Source of the DNA: Actinomadura sp. K4S16
GTDB taxonomy: Bacteria; Actinomycetota; Actinomycetes; Streptosporangiales; Streptosporangiaceae
Reading direction: 5' to 3'
DNA length: 64,000 bases
NCBI RefSeq assembly: GCF_008327685.1
Contig: NZ_BDDE01000016.1
Coordinates: 62,001 to 126,000, forward strand
In this document: one piece after another, positions 52,101 to 61,234 of the stretch
How positions within the stretch are numbered: position 1 is the first letter of the stretch
How the letters are laid out: each line of letters opens with the position of its first letter
Translations under genes and position numbers: made by a program
Notes under the pieces: model-generated
Told to the model about the DNA's origin: nothing
The model's input: the letters and a program-made list of their open reading frames with translations, nothing else
Databases searched by the model: none

Positions 52101-54613
52101 CGGGTTCCGGGGCCGGGGACATGCAGACCGCGCACATCGACCGCGAAGAACTCATGGAGTTCATGGCCCGGCTGGACAGGGCGGCGGTCGTCGGCATCAT
52201 GCGCGCCCTCACGCGCCACGGCCTGTTCGAGCGTCCCGGAGACACCGCGACCACGGAGCAGGTCATCGAGGCCATCGGGGCCGCGCCACGGCACCACCGG
52301 CTCGTGCGCCGCTGGCTGCGCGTCCTCGAGGACGAGGGCTTCCTGGAGCGGGACGGGGACGCGCGCCGCGCCGTGCGCACCGCCACCGGGCACGACCTCG
52401 ACGCCGCCTGGCAGGCGGTCGCGGAGCTGCAACGCGAGGACAGCTATCCCGAGGCCCTGATCTCCTACTTCCGGACCAGCACCGACCATCTGCCGGAGCT
52501 CGTCCGCGACGAAATGGACCCGCTGCCGCTGCTCTTCCCGGAAGGGCGCCTGGAGATCTCCGAGGCCGCGTACCGGGAGAACATCATCAGCCGCTACGTC
52601 AACCACGCCGCCATCGAGATGATGCACCGCATCGCCGGACGGCACGACGGCGGACTGCGGCTGCTGGAGGTCGGCGCGGGCGTCGGCGGCATCAGCGCGC
52701 AGATGATCCCGGCGCTGGCGGAGCACGACGTCGACTACCTGTTCACCGACGTCTCGCCCTTCTTCCTCAACGAGGCCCGCAAGCGCTTCGGCGACCGCCC
52801 CTGGGTGCGCTACGGGCTGTTCGACATCAACGAGGACTTCCGCGAGCAGGGGTACAAGCCCAACGACTTCGACGTCATCCTCTGCGTCAACGTGCTGCAC
52901 AACTCCCGCCACGCGGGACGGGTGCTCGGCAGGCTCGTTCGGATGCTGCGGCCGGGCGGCTGGCTGGTCTTCGTCGAGACCACCAAGGACAGCCTCCAGA
53001 TCATGACCTCGATGGAGTTCATGATGCCGGAGAAGGACCCGCGCAAGTGGGACTACGAGGACTCGCGCAAGGGCCTCGACCAGACCTTCCTCGGCCGCGG
53101 GCAGTGGCTGGAGCTGCTGCGCGAGGCGGGCGCCGGCACGACCGTCTGCCTGCCCGGACCGGGGGACGTGACCGATCCGCTCGGGCAGCACGTCTTCGCC
53201 GCCCGCTTCAAGACGGACCGGCACCCGCTGGACGTCACCGCGCTGGCGGGGCATCTGGCCGGGCGGCTCCCCGAGTACATGATCCCGGCGCATCTGCAGA
53301 TCGTCGACGAGCTGCCGCTGACCCGCAACGGCAAGGTGGACACGGCCACGCTGCGCTCCTGGCTGCCGCGCGCCGCCGCCCGCCGCGCATCTGCGGGCGG
53401 GCCGCCCCGCGACGACCTCGAACGGGAGCTGGCCGCCACCTGGGCCGAGGTGCTCGACGTGGCCGAGGTCAACCGCGACGACGACTTCTTCGACCTCGGC
53501 GGCGACTCGCTCGTGGTCGCCAAGCTGGCCGCCACCCTGCGCGAGCGCGTGCCGGCCGCGGCGCGGGCGCACTGGGACGACCTGGTCCGCCAGATCCTGC
53601 ACCGGCCGACGGTGGCCGCGCTCGCCGAGGAGCTGCGCAGGGACGGCGACCGGGACGAGGGCGACCGCCGCGCGGAGAGCTCCCCGCTGGTCCCGCTCGG
53701 GGGCGAGCTCCCCGGCGACGGGCCGCTGACCGTGCTCGTCCACGAGGGCAGCGGCACGCTCGCGCCCTACCGCGCCCTGTCCCGGCTGCTGGCGGGCAAG
53801 GGCGGTCCGCTGGCCGGACTCGCGGTCACCGACGTTGAGTCCTACCTCGCGGAGGATCCGCACGGCCTGATCGAGCGCCGCGCCGCCCGGTACGCCCGCG
53901 CGCTGCTCGACACCGGCGCCGGCGCCTTCCACGTGGTCGGCTACTGCATGGGGGGCCTGCTGGCCACGGAGATCGCCAGGCAGCTGACCGAGGCGGGCGC
54001 CGACGTCAGCAGCCTCACCGTGGTCAGCAGCTACACGATGCCGCGGATCATCGAGGACGAACTGGTCGTGGAGTACGTCTTCGCCAAGGTCATGGGCGCC
54101 GATCCCGCCGAGGCGGGATACCCCGGCGACGAGGAGGCCATGTCCGAGGTCTTCGAACTGCTGCTCCGCGAGGACCCGGACCGGGTGCCCGCCGGGCGCG
54201 TCACCGCGCTCACCGGCGGGCTGGCGCCCACCGCCGAGGCCTTCCGCGCCCAGGCCGCCCGCCCGCAGGACGAGCGGCTGGCCGCCATCGGCCGCGCCGC
54301 GGGCCGCCACGCCGGCTCGGACGCCGACATCGAACGGCACGTAGCCACCTTCTACCAGGTGGTACGGCACAGCCTGCTCGCGGTCGGCGCCCACGAGCCG
54401 GAGCCGTACGCCGGGGACATCACCTTCCTGCGCCAGCTCGGCGACACCCGCTTCCTGCCGTGGCTGCGCGACGACATGACCGGCTTCTGGCGCGAGCTGT
54501 GCCTGGGCGAGCTGAGGGTCGCCGACATCCCCGGCGACCACTTCAGCTGCCTCCAGCCCCCGCACGTGGAAGAGGCCGCCGCCATGCTGACCCGGAGGTG
54601 GGAGCGGCCATGA
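49163..54613 (+). CDS. NRPS2: docking-Cy-A(MT)-T-thioesterase
   Basis: 1816 residues, ATGA overlap with NRPS1. TubC-type N-terminal docking domain about 1-55; Cy3 about 66-500 (DFLIADYLS); A3 about 530-970 with the exact cysteine code D-L-Y-N-L-S-L-I-W. A methyltransferase is inserted between A8 and A10 (about 985-1350; SAM motif LLEVGAGVGGISAQM), as in PchF. The A10 remnant (LTRNGKVDTATL) precedes T3 (about 1416-1493, LGGDSLVVAKL) and TE (about 1510-1816). The TE nucleophile elbow is GYCMGG, with Cys1595 where Ser is usual; the His is in PGDHFSC (His1793). The third Cys should be cyclised and methylated before release. Confidence 0.93.
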   Translation: MTAGQLIAELAREGVHLWEEAGRLRFRAPQGVLTDERRALLAARKDELLEYLSRPAAPELEPDPAARHEPFPLTDVQAAYLLGRGDAFDYGGTACQVYAELAFADLDPRRMEDAWNRLVERHDMLRCTFHLEGYQVTAPEAPPYRVEVADLRGCSAAEVDAHVTATRAAMDSRVYDPAAWPLFDVRITRTGDRDLLHVSIDFLIADYLSIQLLLTELKRLYLDPAAELPPLEITFRDYVAAARGLRDGAAYERDRAYWEDRLDELPGAPELPLREDREVQATGSFTRHEVRFDPERWRGLRERAAAHGVTPSTAVLAAFAETVGRWSRQPAFCLNLTLLNRQPLHPQVGSLVGDFTTVSLLEVDGAAGDSFAARAGALQQRLWDDLDHRLYSGVELMREIARRRGRQAALVPVVFTSTVGLSDENEGMDGLAEVVYGRSQTPQVWIDCQALVEGGVLEVRADVRDGVFPDGLIEDLFGALRALLLDLAASDAAWESASPVRLPAAQAERRDRANATAAPRPAGLLHEPVVAQAAATPDAPAVITEERTLTYGELLARATAVAESLAGAGDAPVAVLMQKGWEQVAAVLGTLLAGRAYLPVDAGQPPARRDRILADAGVTTVLTQSRITERPPGMRCVDVDTTPPSAAPAPPGRARPGDLAYVIYTSGSTGDPKGVMISHEAALNTVADINRRFSVTADDRVLGLASLGFDLSVYDVFGPLAVGGALVLPSPEGRGDPGRWARLIADHGVTLWNSVPAQLQMLEHYLAANPTGLPALRLALLSGDWIPITLPPAVQARLPGLELVSLGGATEASIWSIHHPIGDLAPDWTSVPYGKPLANQTFHVLDHAMRPCPDWVAGELYIGGAGVALGYLGDEEKTRQRFVRHPETGERLYRTGDLGRYREDGLIEFLGREDRQVKIRGHRIELAEVEAAVQEHPAVAAAHVLVDGDGMERRLAAFAEPARTPSPRIPEAPAEELRTAGSGAGDMQTAHIDREELMEFMARLDRAAVVGIMRALTRHGLFERPGDTATTEQVIEAIGAAPRHHRLVRRWLRVLEDEGFLERDGDARRAVRTATGHDLDAAWQAVAELQREDSYPEALISYFRTSTDHLPELVRDEMDPLPLLFPEGRLEISEAAYRENIISRYVNHAAIEMMHRIAGRHDGGLRLLEVGAGVGGISAQMIPALAEHDVDYLFTDVSPFFLNEARKRFGDRPWVRYGLFDINEDFREQGYKPNDFDVILCVNVLHNSRHAGRVLGRLVRMLRPGGWLVFVETTKDSLQIMTSMEFMMPEKDPRKWDYEDSRKGLDQTFLGRGQWLELLREAGAGTTVCLPGPGDVTDPLGQHVFAARFKTDRHPLDVTALAGHLAGRLPEYMIPAHLQIVDELPLTRNGKVDTATLRSWLPRAAARRASAGGPPRDDLERELAATWAEVLDVAEVNRDDDFFDLGGDSLVVAKLAATLRERVPAAARAHWDDLVRQILHRPTVAALAEELRRDGDRDEGDRRAESSPLVPLGGELPGDGPLTVLVHEGSGTLAPYRALSRLLAGKGGPLAGLAVTDVESYLAEDPHGLIERRAARYARALLDTGAGAFHVVGYCMGGLLATEIARQLTEAGADVSSLTVVSSYTMPRIIEDELVVEYVFAKVMGADPAEAGYPGDEEAMSEVFELLLREDPDRVPAGRVTALTGGLAPTAEAFRAQAARPQDERLAAIGRAAGRHAGSDADIERHVATFYQVVRHSLLAVGAHEPEPYAGDITFLRQLGDTRFLPWLRDDMTGFWRELCLGELRVADIPGDHFSCLQPPHVEEAAAMLTRRWERP

Positions 54614-55644
54614 CCGTCGGCGTGATCGGATGCTACGGCGCCGTGGGCCGCGCGCTGGTGCGCCGCCTGCCGGAACCGCTGCGCCTGGGCGGCAGGGACG
54701 CGGCCCGCACGCGGGAAGCCGCCCGGCCCGGTGACGAGGCCGTCGAGGTGGACATCGCCGACGCCTCCCGGCTGGCGGGGTTCTGCGCCGGCTGCGACGT
54801 CGTGGTGAACTGCGCGGGTCCCTCGGCCCGCATCGGCGACACCGTGGCACGGGCCGCGCTGAAGGCCGGGGCCCACTACGTGGACGTGGCCGGAGAGCAG
54901 CTCGACCGCCCCCGCCTGGCGGCGCTCGCCGGAGACCGCGCGGCGGTGCTGGCGGCGGGGATGATGCCCGGCCTGTCCGCGCTGCTGCCCCGCGCGCTGG
55001 CCGAAGGCGCCGACCGGCCCGCCCGGCTGGTCGCCCACGTCGGCGGCCTCGACCGCTTCACCAGGGCCGCCGCGCTCGACTACATCGCCTCCCTGGACGG
55101 CGAGCACGCGACCCCCCTGGCGGCCTGGCGCGGCCACCAGCCGATCCGCGGCGCCCTGCGTCCCGCCGAACGCGTCGCCCTGCCGCACTTCCCCGGCCGC
55201 GTCAGCGTCTACCCCTACCTGAGCCGGGAGACCGAGCGGCTGGCCCGCGCGCTGGAGCTGGCCGAGATCGAATGGTGGGGGGTCTTCGACGGCGACCGGA
55301 CCCTGCAGGCGCTGTCCGGAGCAGGCGGCAAGGAGCCGGCGCGGGCCGCCGAGGACCTCGAACTCGCGGCCGGCCTCGACGCCCTCGGCCGCCGGCCGTA
55401 CTTCCAGCTCGTCTTCGACCTGGACGGCAGGGTTCTGATCGTCCGCGGCGCCGACAGCTACGAGCTGACCGCCGCGCTCGCGGCGACCGCCACGCGGGCG
55501 GCGGCAGCGGGCCGGGTGCCCCCGGGCGCCCATGACGCGTCCGACGTGCTGGACCCGTCCGGCGTGCTCCAGGACCTGTGCGAAGACCCGGTCGTGGACG
55601 TCGCCCTCCCGTCGCAAGCGCCGGTCGAGGAGGGGGTCCTGTGA
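54610..55644 (+). CDS. Saccharopine dehydrogenase-like NAD(P) oxidoreductase
   Basis: 344 residues, ATGA overlap with NRPS2. The N-terminal Rossmann motif is VGVIGCYGAVGRAL, then VVVNCAGPSARIGDTVARAALKAGAHYVDVAGE, the saccharopine dehydrogenase-like pattern. The C-terminal half (about 150-330) is the partner domain. It sits between the NRPS and the imide reductase genes and so is expected to act on the peptide or an intermediate. A second reduction or a lysine-type step is possible, but no known substrate can be assigned. Confidence 0.82.
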   Translation: MTVGVIGCYGAVGRALVRRLPEPLRLGGRDAARTREAARPGDEAVEVDIADASRLAGFCAGCDVVVNCAGPSARIGDTVARAALKAGAHYVDVAGEQLDRPRLAALAGDRAAVLAAGMMPGLSALLPRALAEGADRPARLVAHVGGLDRFTRAAALDYIASLDGEHATPLAAWRGHQPIRGALRPAERVALPHFPGRVSVYPYLSRETERLARALELAEIEWWGVFDGDRTLQALSGAGGKEPARAAEDLELAAGLDALGRRPYFQLVFDLDGRVLIVRGADSYELTAALAATATRAAAAGRVPPGAHDASDVLDPSGVLQDLCEDPVVDVALPSQAPVEEGVL

Positions 55645-56777
55645 GCACGGGCGCCGATGCGGGCGCGCTGGACGCCGCCGGTCGCGGGGCGCCGGGGAGC
55701 CGGCGCCCGCGCGTGCTGGTGTGCGGCACCGGTTTCGGCCGGGTGCACCTGGCCGCCCTCAGCGCGCCCGGCGCGGCCTTCGAGCTCGCCGGCATCCTCG
55801 CCAAGGGCGGCTCGCGCTCCCAGGCGTGCGCGGAGGAGGCGGGCGTCCCGCTCTGGACCCGCGTCGAAGACGTGCCCGGCGACGTCGACCTGGCCTGCGT
55901 CGTGCTGCTCGGCGAGGTCAACGGGGGACCCGGCACCGCGGTGGCGGCCGAGCTGATGGCCCGCGGCGTCCACGTCCTGCAGGAGGGGCCGCTGCTGCGC
56001 GACGAGCTGGCCACCGCACTGCGCGCCGCCCGCCGCAACCGGGTCGTCTACCAGGTGAACACCCACTACGTGCACCTGCCTTCGGTGCGGAGCTTCATCG
56101 CCGCCGCCCGCGCCCTGCGGCCGGTGTACGTCGAGGCCACCTGCGGCGTCCAGGTCTCCTACCACCTGTTCGACATCCTCGGCCGGGCGCTCGGCGGCCT
56201 GCGCCCTTTCGACCTGCCCGCTCCCACGGGCCGCGGCCCGTTCCGCACCATCGACGGCACGCTGGCCGGCGTCCCGTTCACGCTGCGCGTGCAGAACCAG
56301 CTGCACCCCGCCGACCCCGACAACCACGCCCACCTGCTGCACCGCGTCACCATCGGCGCGGACGGCGGCACGCTCACGCTGGTCGAGACCCACGGCCCCG
56401 TCCTGTGGTCGCCCCGCCCTCACCTGCCCGCCGAGGCCAGGCGCACGACCCGGCTCGACGCCGCGGCCGATCCCGGCCTCGACCTGCCCACCACCAGCGC
56501 GATCGGCCCCGCCGCACCCCCGACCTACCGGGAGATCCTCGCGACCCTGTGGCCGAAGGGCGCCCACCGGGCGATGATGCGTACATGGAGGGCCGTGAGT
56601 GACGGGACCGATCCGATGCGTGAGGGGCAGTACTACCTGTCCGTCGGCTCGGCCTGGCAGGCGATGGCCTCCGTCCTCGGCTTCCCCGAGCGCCTCTCCG
56701 GCCCGCCGCACCGCCCGATGCCCGCCGACGAGCTGATCGCCACTGCGAGAACGGAGCTGGAGGAATCACCGGCATGA
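55641..56777 (+). CDS. Thiazolinyl imide reductase (PchG/YbtU/Irp3 type)
   Basis: 378 residues from GTG 55641 (GTGA overlap). N-terminal NAD(P) motif VLVCGTGFGRVHLAAL, then the family-specific VYQVNTHYVHLPSVRSF and VEATCGVQVSYHLFDILGRALGGLRPF segments, with DGTLAGVPFTLRVQNQLHPADPDNHAHLLHRVTIG. These enzymes reduce the carrier-bound thiazoline C=N to thiazolidine using NADPH, so the product is expected to contain one thiazolidine, the usual substrate for the methyltransferase of PchF-like modules. Confidence 0.92.
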   Translation: MSTGADAGALDAAGRGAPGSRRPRVLVCGTGFGRVHLAALSAPGAAFELAGILAKGGSRSQACAEEAGVPLWTRVEDVPGDVDLACVVLLGEVNGGPGTAVAAELMARGVHVLQEGPLLRDELATALRAARRNRVVYQVNTHYVHLPSVRSFIAAARALRPVYVEATCGVQVSYHLFDILGRALGGLRPFDLPAPTGRGPFRTIDGTLAGVPFTLRVQNQLHPADPDNHAHLLHRVTIGADGGTLTLVETHGPVLWSPRPHLPAEARRTTRLDAAADPGLDLPTTSAIGPAAPPTYREILATLWPKGAHRAMMRTWRAVSDGTDPMREGQYYLSVGSAWQAMASVLGFPERLSGPPHRPMPADELIATARTELEESPA

Positions 56778-57553
56778 CCATCCCGACCGTCCGGCAGCGC
56801 GAGCGGTGGCTGCGTCCCCTGCGCGTCCAGGACGTGCCCCGGCTGCGCCTGGTCTGCTTCCCGCACGCGGGCGGCGCCGCCGGCTTCTTCAGGACGTGGG
56901 GGGCGCGCCTGCCCGTCGGCGTCGAGCTGTACGGCGTCCAGTACCCGGGCCGCCAGGACCGGGTGCGCGAACCGTACGCCGAGGGCGTCGACGAGCTCAC
57001 CGAGCCGATGGCCGAGGTCCTGGAGTCCATGGGCGAGGTGCCGCTGGCCCTGTTCGGCCACAGCATGGGCGCCGCCGTGGCGCACGAGACGGCCAGACGG
57101 CTGGAGAGCGCGCTCGGGCGGCCCCAGGCCGGGCTGATCGTCTCCGGCCGCCCGGCTCCGGACCGGCTGCGCCCTTCCGCCGTCCACCTCGGGGGCGAAC
57201 CGGCGCTGCTGGAGGACCTGCGCAGGCTGGGCGGCACCAGCGACGAGGTCCTGGACGACCCCGCGATGCGCGCCCTGATCCTGCCGACGCTGGCCGCCGA
57301 CTACCGCCTGATCGAGACCTACCGGCCCTCGGACACGGCCCCGATCCGCACCCCGGTCTGCGCGTGCGTCTCCGACGCCGACCCCGAGGTCGACCCGGAC
57401 GAGGCCGCCGGCTGGGAGTACCACACCCGGGGGCCGTTCCAGCTCCGGGTCTTCCCCGGCGACCACTTCTACCTGGTACCGCAGGAGGACGAACTGGTCG
57501 AGCAGATCCTGCTCTTCTGCGGCCTGCCCGGCCGCTGGCCCTCCACCCCCTGA
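56774..57553 (+). CDS. Type II thioesterase (PchC-like)
   Basis: 259 residues, ATGA overlap. Alpha/beta hydrolase with LVCFPHAGGAAGFF, the Ser nucleophile in LFGHSMGAAVAHE and catalytic His in FPGDHFYLV. Editing thioesterases remove misprimed or wrong acyl groups from the carrier proteins. The conserved Ser here contrasts with the Cys in the NRPS2 thioesterase. Confidence 0.92.
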   Translation: MTIPTVRQRERWLRPLRVQDVPRLRLVCFPHAGGAAGFFRTWGARLPVGVELYGVQYPGRQDRVREPYAEGVDELTEPMAEVLESMGEVPLALFGHSMGAAVAHETARRLESALGRPQAGLIVSGRPAPDRLRPSAVHLGGEPALLEDLRRLGGTSDEVLDDPAMRALILPTLAADYRLIETYRPSDTAPIRTPVCACVSDADPEVDPDEAAGWEYHTRGPFQLRVFPGDHFYLVPQEDELVEQILLFCGLPGRWPSTP

Positions 57554-57590
57554 AGCCCCGCCACGACCACCAACACGAAAGGAGCCCGCG

Positions 57591-57962
57591 ATGAGCCTCG
57601 AGAACGAACTGCGCGAACTGGAGGAGAAGGGCTGGGCGGCCATCTCGGTCGGCAACGGCGACTTCTACCGCGGCCTGGTCACCGACCGCACCGTCTGCGT
57701 CGAGCCCGACGGCCTGCAGACCGGCCACGAGCTCGCCGACGACATCGACGCCAACAAGGCGCCGTTCGACGACTACACGCTCGACGACGTCAAGGTGCTG
57801 CCCCTGGGCGGTGAGTCGGCGCTGATCACCTACCGGGCCACCGTGCGGCTCAGCGAGGCCGACTTCTCCTTCCAGCTCTACATGACCAGCGTGTACGAGC
57901 GCGGCGAAGGCGGCTGGAAGCTCCTCTTCCACCAGCAGACCCCGGTGAAGCAGGAGGGCTGA
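57591..57962 (+). CDS. NTF2-like (SnoaL/DUF4440-type) small protein
   Basis: 123 residues, ATG with AAAGGAGC upstream. An alpha+beta cone fold is suggested by the long N-terminal helix (ENELRELEEKGWAAISVGNGDFYRGL), then beta strands ending VYERGEGGWKLLFHQQTPV. Members act as cyclases, isomerases or ligand carriers; no conserved catalytic set is evident. It is in line with the biosynthesis operon, between the thioesterase and the ABC transporter. Confidence 0.8.
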   Translation: MSLENELRELEEKGWAAISVGNGDFYRGLVTDRTVCVEPDGLQTGHELADDIDANKAPFDDYTLDDVKVLPLGGESALITYRATVRLSEADFSFQLYMTSVYERGEGGWKLLFHQQTPVKQEG

Positions 57963-58008
57963 CAGGCACGGGCCGCACGAGGACCACCCGCGACAGGAGG
58001 TAGCGCTC

Positions 58009-58952
<944 letters not shown>

Positions 58953-58953
<1 letters not shown>

Positions 58954-59732
58954 TGGCGACCTCGACCGAGGCCGGCCTGGGCAACCTCTTCGGGCAGGGG
59001 CTGCTGCTCGCCGGGCGCAACCTCCGGCTCAACTCGACGGCCGACACCGTCAGCACGATGGTGGTGTTCCCGGTCGTCTTCGTCCTCGGCTTCCTGGCGC
59101 TGTTCCGGAACCTGCTGCGGACGCACGGCGTCGACTACGCCCAGTTCCTGCCCCCGGCGATCGTGGTGCAGTGGATGTTCTCGGTGGCCATCACCGCCGC
59201 CTTCTTCTTCGCCTCCGACCGCCGCAACGGCATGCTGGCCCGCTACCGGTCGCTGGCCATCAGCCGGGGCGCCGTGGTGGTGGGCCGGATGGCGGCCGAC
59301 AGCGCGCGGGCGCTGCTGGCCATCGTGGTGATCGTCCTGACCGGGTACGCGGTGGGCTTCCGGTTCCAGGCCGGTCCGGCGGCGGCCCTCGGCTTCGTCG
59401 TGCTGGCGGTGGGCTTCGCGCTCGCGGTCTCGGCCGGCACGAGCGCTCTCGGGCTGGTCTCCCGCGATCCTGAGGCGGTCTCGTCGACGCTGCACGTGAT
59501 CTACCTGCCGCTGCTGATGATCTCCTCGGCCTTCGTGCCCGCCGACGCCTTCCCCGCCTGGATCGAGCCGTTCGTGCGGCACCAGCCGGTGACCGCGGTG
59601 CTCGACGCGCTGCGGGCCCTCGCGGACGGCGGTCCGACGGCGGGTCCGGTGCTGAAGGCGGTGGCATGGCTGGCCGGGCTGCTGGCGGTCTTCTCGGCCG
59701 CGGCGGTCCAGGCGTTCAGGAGGGCGGCATGA
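58953..59732 (+). CDS. ABC-2 type permease
   Basis: 259 residues, about six membrane helices, TGATG overlap with the ATPase gene. Pattern of DrrB-like ABC-2 permeases: VVFPVVFVLGFLALFRNLL, IVVQWMFSVAITAAFFFASDRRNG, SRGAVVVGRMAADSARALL and a conserved end (FVPADAFPAWIEPFVRHQPVT). Confidence 0.92.
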
Positions 59733-60478
59733 GCGTCATCACCGAGACGGGCGTCCTGGCCGGACGCAACCTGCGGCGCTTCGCCAAGAGCACGCAGCTG
59801 GTCGCCGACTCGTTCATGTTCCCGCTGATCCTGCTGTTCCTCATGCTGCTGGTCTTCGGGGAACTGGTCGGCGACGCCTCCGGCGGCCGCTACATCGACC
59901 GGCTCGCCCCGGCCATCGTCCTGTTCAGCGCGGCGTACGGCGCGGTCGGCACCGGCCTGGGGTTCCACACCGATCTGCGCACCGGCATCGTCGACCGGTT
60001 CAGGGCCATGAACATCAGCAGGCTGTCGGTGCTGGCCGGCCGGATCGCCGGCGACCTGGTGCGGGTCCTGCTGGTGGCGGCGATCACCACGGCCGTCGCG
60101 CACACGGTCGGGTTCCGCTTCAGGCAGGGGCCGCTGGCCGCGCTCGGCTTCTTCGCGGTCGTCGTGCTCTTCGCCTGGATCTTCCTGTGGCTCGCGGTCG
60201 TCGTGGCGATGTCGGCCAAGAGCGAGCAGGCGGTCAGCGGAGCGCTCAGCAGCCCCATCACGCTGCTGCTGTTCCTCTCCTCGGGATTCGTGCCGGTCGA
60301 CCAGTTCCTCGGATGGCTGCGGCCCGTGGTGCGAGCCAATCCGCTGTCGCTTGCCTGTGACGCGATGGTCGGTCTTTCCAGCGGCGGGGAGGTGGCGCAG
60401 CCGGTGCTTTTCACCGCCGCCTGGGCGGTGGCCGCGACGGTGATATTGGTGCCGCTCGCCGTGCGCCTTTACAAGTGA
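59729..60478 (+). CDS. ABC-2 type permease, second subunit
   Basis: 249 residues, ATGA overlap. Six-helix DrrB-like permease (DSFMFPLILLFLMLLVFGELV; SSGFVPVDQFLGWLRPVVRANPLS). Together with the preceding gene it makes a heterodimeric channel for the ATPase. Followed at once by a perfect 28-bp palindrome. Confidence 0.92.
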   Translation: MSVITETGVLAGRNLRRFAKSTQLVADSFMFPLILLFLMLLVFGELVGDASGGRYIDRLAPAIVLFSAAYGAVGTGLGFHTDLRTGIVDRFRAMNISRLSVLAGRIAGDLVRVLLVAAITTAVAHTVGFRFRQGPLAALGFFAVVVLFAWIFLWLAVVVAMSAKSEQAVSGALSSPITLLLFLSSGFVPVDQFLGWLRPVVRANPLSLACDAMVGLSSGGEVAQPVLFTAAWAVAATVILVPLAVRLYK

Positions 60479-60480
60479 AT

Positions 60481-60508
60481 CGGCCGGGCCTCCGCGGAGG
60501 CCCGGCCG
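60481..60508. terminator. Perfect 28-bp GC palindrome, bidirectional terminator
   Basis: Positions 60481-60494 and 60495-60508 are exact reverse complements (centre CCGCGG). It starts 3 bp after the permease stop and ends 7 bp before the convergent methyltransferase stop. Confidence 0.8.
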
Positions 60509-60515
60509 GAGCGGT

Positions 60516-61178
60516 TCAACCGGCCCGCGTGAATTCGAGGAGCCGGTATTCGATATGCCCTTCTTCGGCGGCGCATTTCGCGGCGCGCAGCAATGCGGGC
60601 CGCCAGCCGTGCCCGGCCGCCAGCGTGCGCACGCGCTGCTCGTCGCCCAGGTCGGTGAAGCCCAGCAGCAGCCTGCCGCCCGGCTCCAGGTGCGCGGCGG
60701 CGCCCCGGAAGAAGGCCTCGTGCGCCGCGTAGCCGGAGTCGAAGAAGGCCCGCTCCAGGGCGTCGGCCGGCTCGCCCTCGACGAAGTTGGAGTTCCAGTA
60801 GATGGCGTCGAACCTGTCCTCGCTGGTCAGGGGGCTGAACATGTCGCCGCAGGCCACGCGGACCCTCGACCCGGCGCCGTGCCGCCGGGCGTTGAGGCGG
60901 GTGTTCTCGGCGGCCGCCTCGCTGACGTCCAGGGCGGTCACCGAGGCGCAGCCGCGCAGCGCCGCCAGCACCGAGATGTAGCCCGTGCCGCAGCCGACTT
61001 CGCAGAACGAGCCGTGCAGCGGATAGGGCAGCCATTCGGCGTACAGCGCCGACGACTGCGACAGATGAGGCGCGTAGACGCCGGGCAGGAGATCCCATTC
61101 CATGCCGAGCAGACGGAATGTGCGGGGACTGGTGATTTCTCGGTGGCGGTCGATGAGAGTGCGGGCGACTTGTTGCAT
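60516..61178 (-). CDS. Small-molecule/HemK-like class I methyltransferase
   Basis: 220 residues from ATG 61178. SAM motif FCEVGCGTGYISVLAALRG near residue 55, then VTALDVSEAAAENTRLNAR. The catalytic-loop position is IYWNSNFVE, where HemK/RsmC-type enzymes have N/D-P-P-Y/F; a changed loop suggests an altered substrate. A TATAAT box ends only 7 bp before the ATG, so the transcript may be leaderless. It is divergent from the PhzG-like gene across a near-palindrome. A tailoring N- or O-methylation of the product or its aryl cap is likely. Confidence 0.8.
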   Translation of the reverse strand: MQQVARTLIDRHREITSPRTFRLLGMEWDLLPGVYAPHLSQSSALYAEWLPYPLHGSFCEVGCGTGYISVLAALRGCASVTALDVSEAAAENTRLNARRHGAGSRVRVACGDMFSPLTSEDRFDAIYWNSNFVEGEPADALERAFFDSGYAAHEAFFRGAAAHLEPGGRLLLGFTDLGDEQRVRTLAAGHGWRPALLRAAKCAAEEGHIEYRLLEFTRAG

Positions 61179-61189
61179 ACGGCCGATTA

Positions 61190-61205
61190 TAGGCAATATT
61201 GTCTA
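61190..61205. promoter_or_regulatory. Near-perfect 16-bp palindrome in divergent promoter
   Basis: TAGGCAAT-ATTGTCTA: the half-sites match 7 of 8 positions when folded. It lies between the methyltransferase and PhzG-like genes, over the -10 box (TATAAT on the minus strand, 61186-61191). It is not an iron box; it may bind another regulator such as the LuxR-type protein. Confidence 0.5.
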
Positions 61206-61234
61206 GAAGACCACTGAATGACGGGATCAAGAGA

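Noticed and set aside
50654..54850. Antisense open frame of about 1400 codons across NRPS2
   Set aside because: Same third-position shadow effect; no motif, and the sense frame has complete Cy, A, MT, T and TE domains.
61190..61205. Second iron box
   Set aside because: TAGGCAATATTGTCTA does not match the TTAGGTTAGGCTAACCTAA pattern and is only 16 bp.
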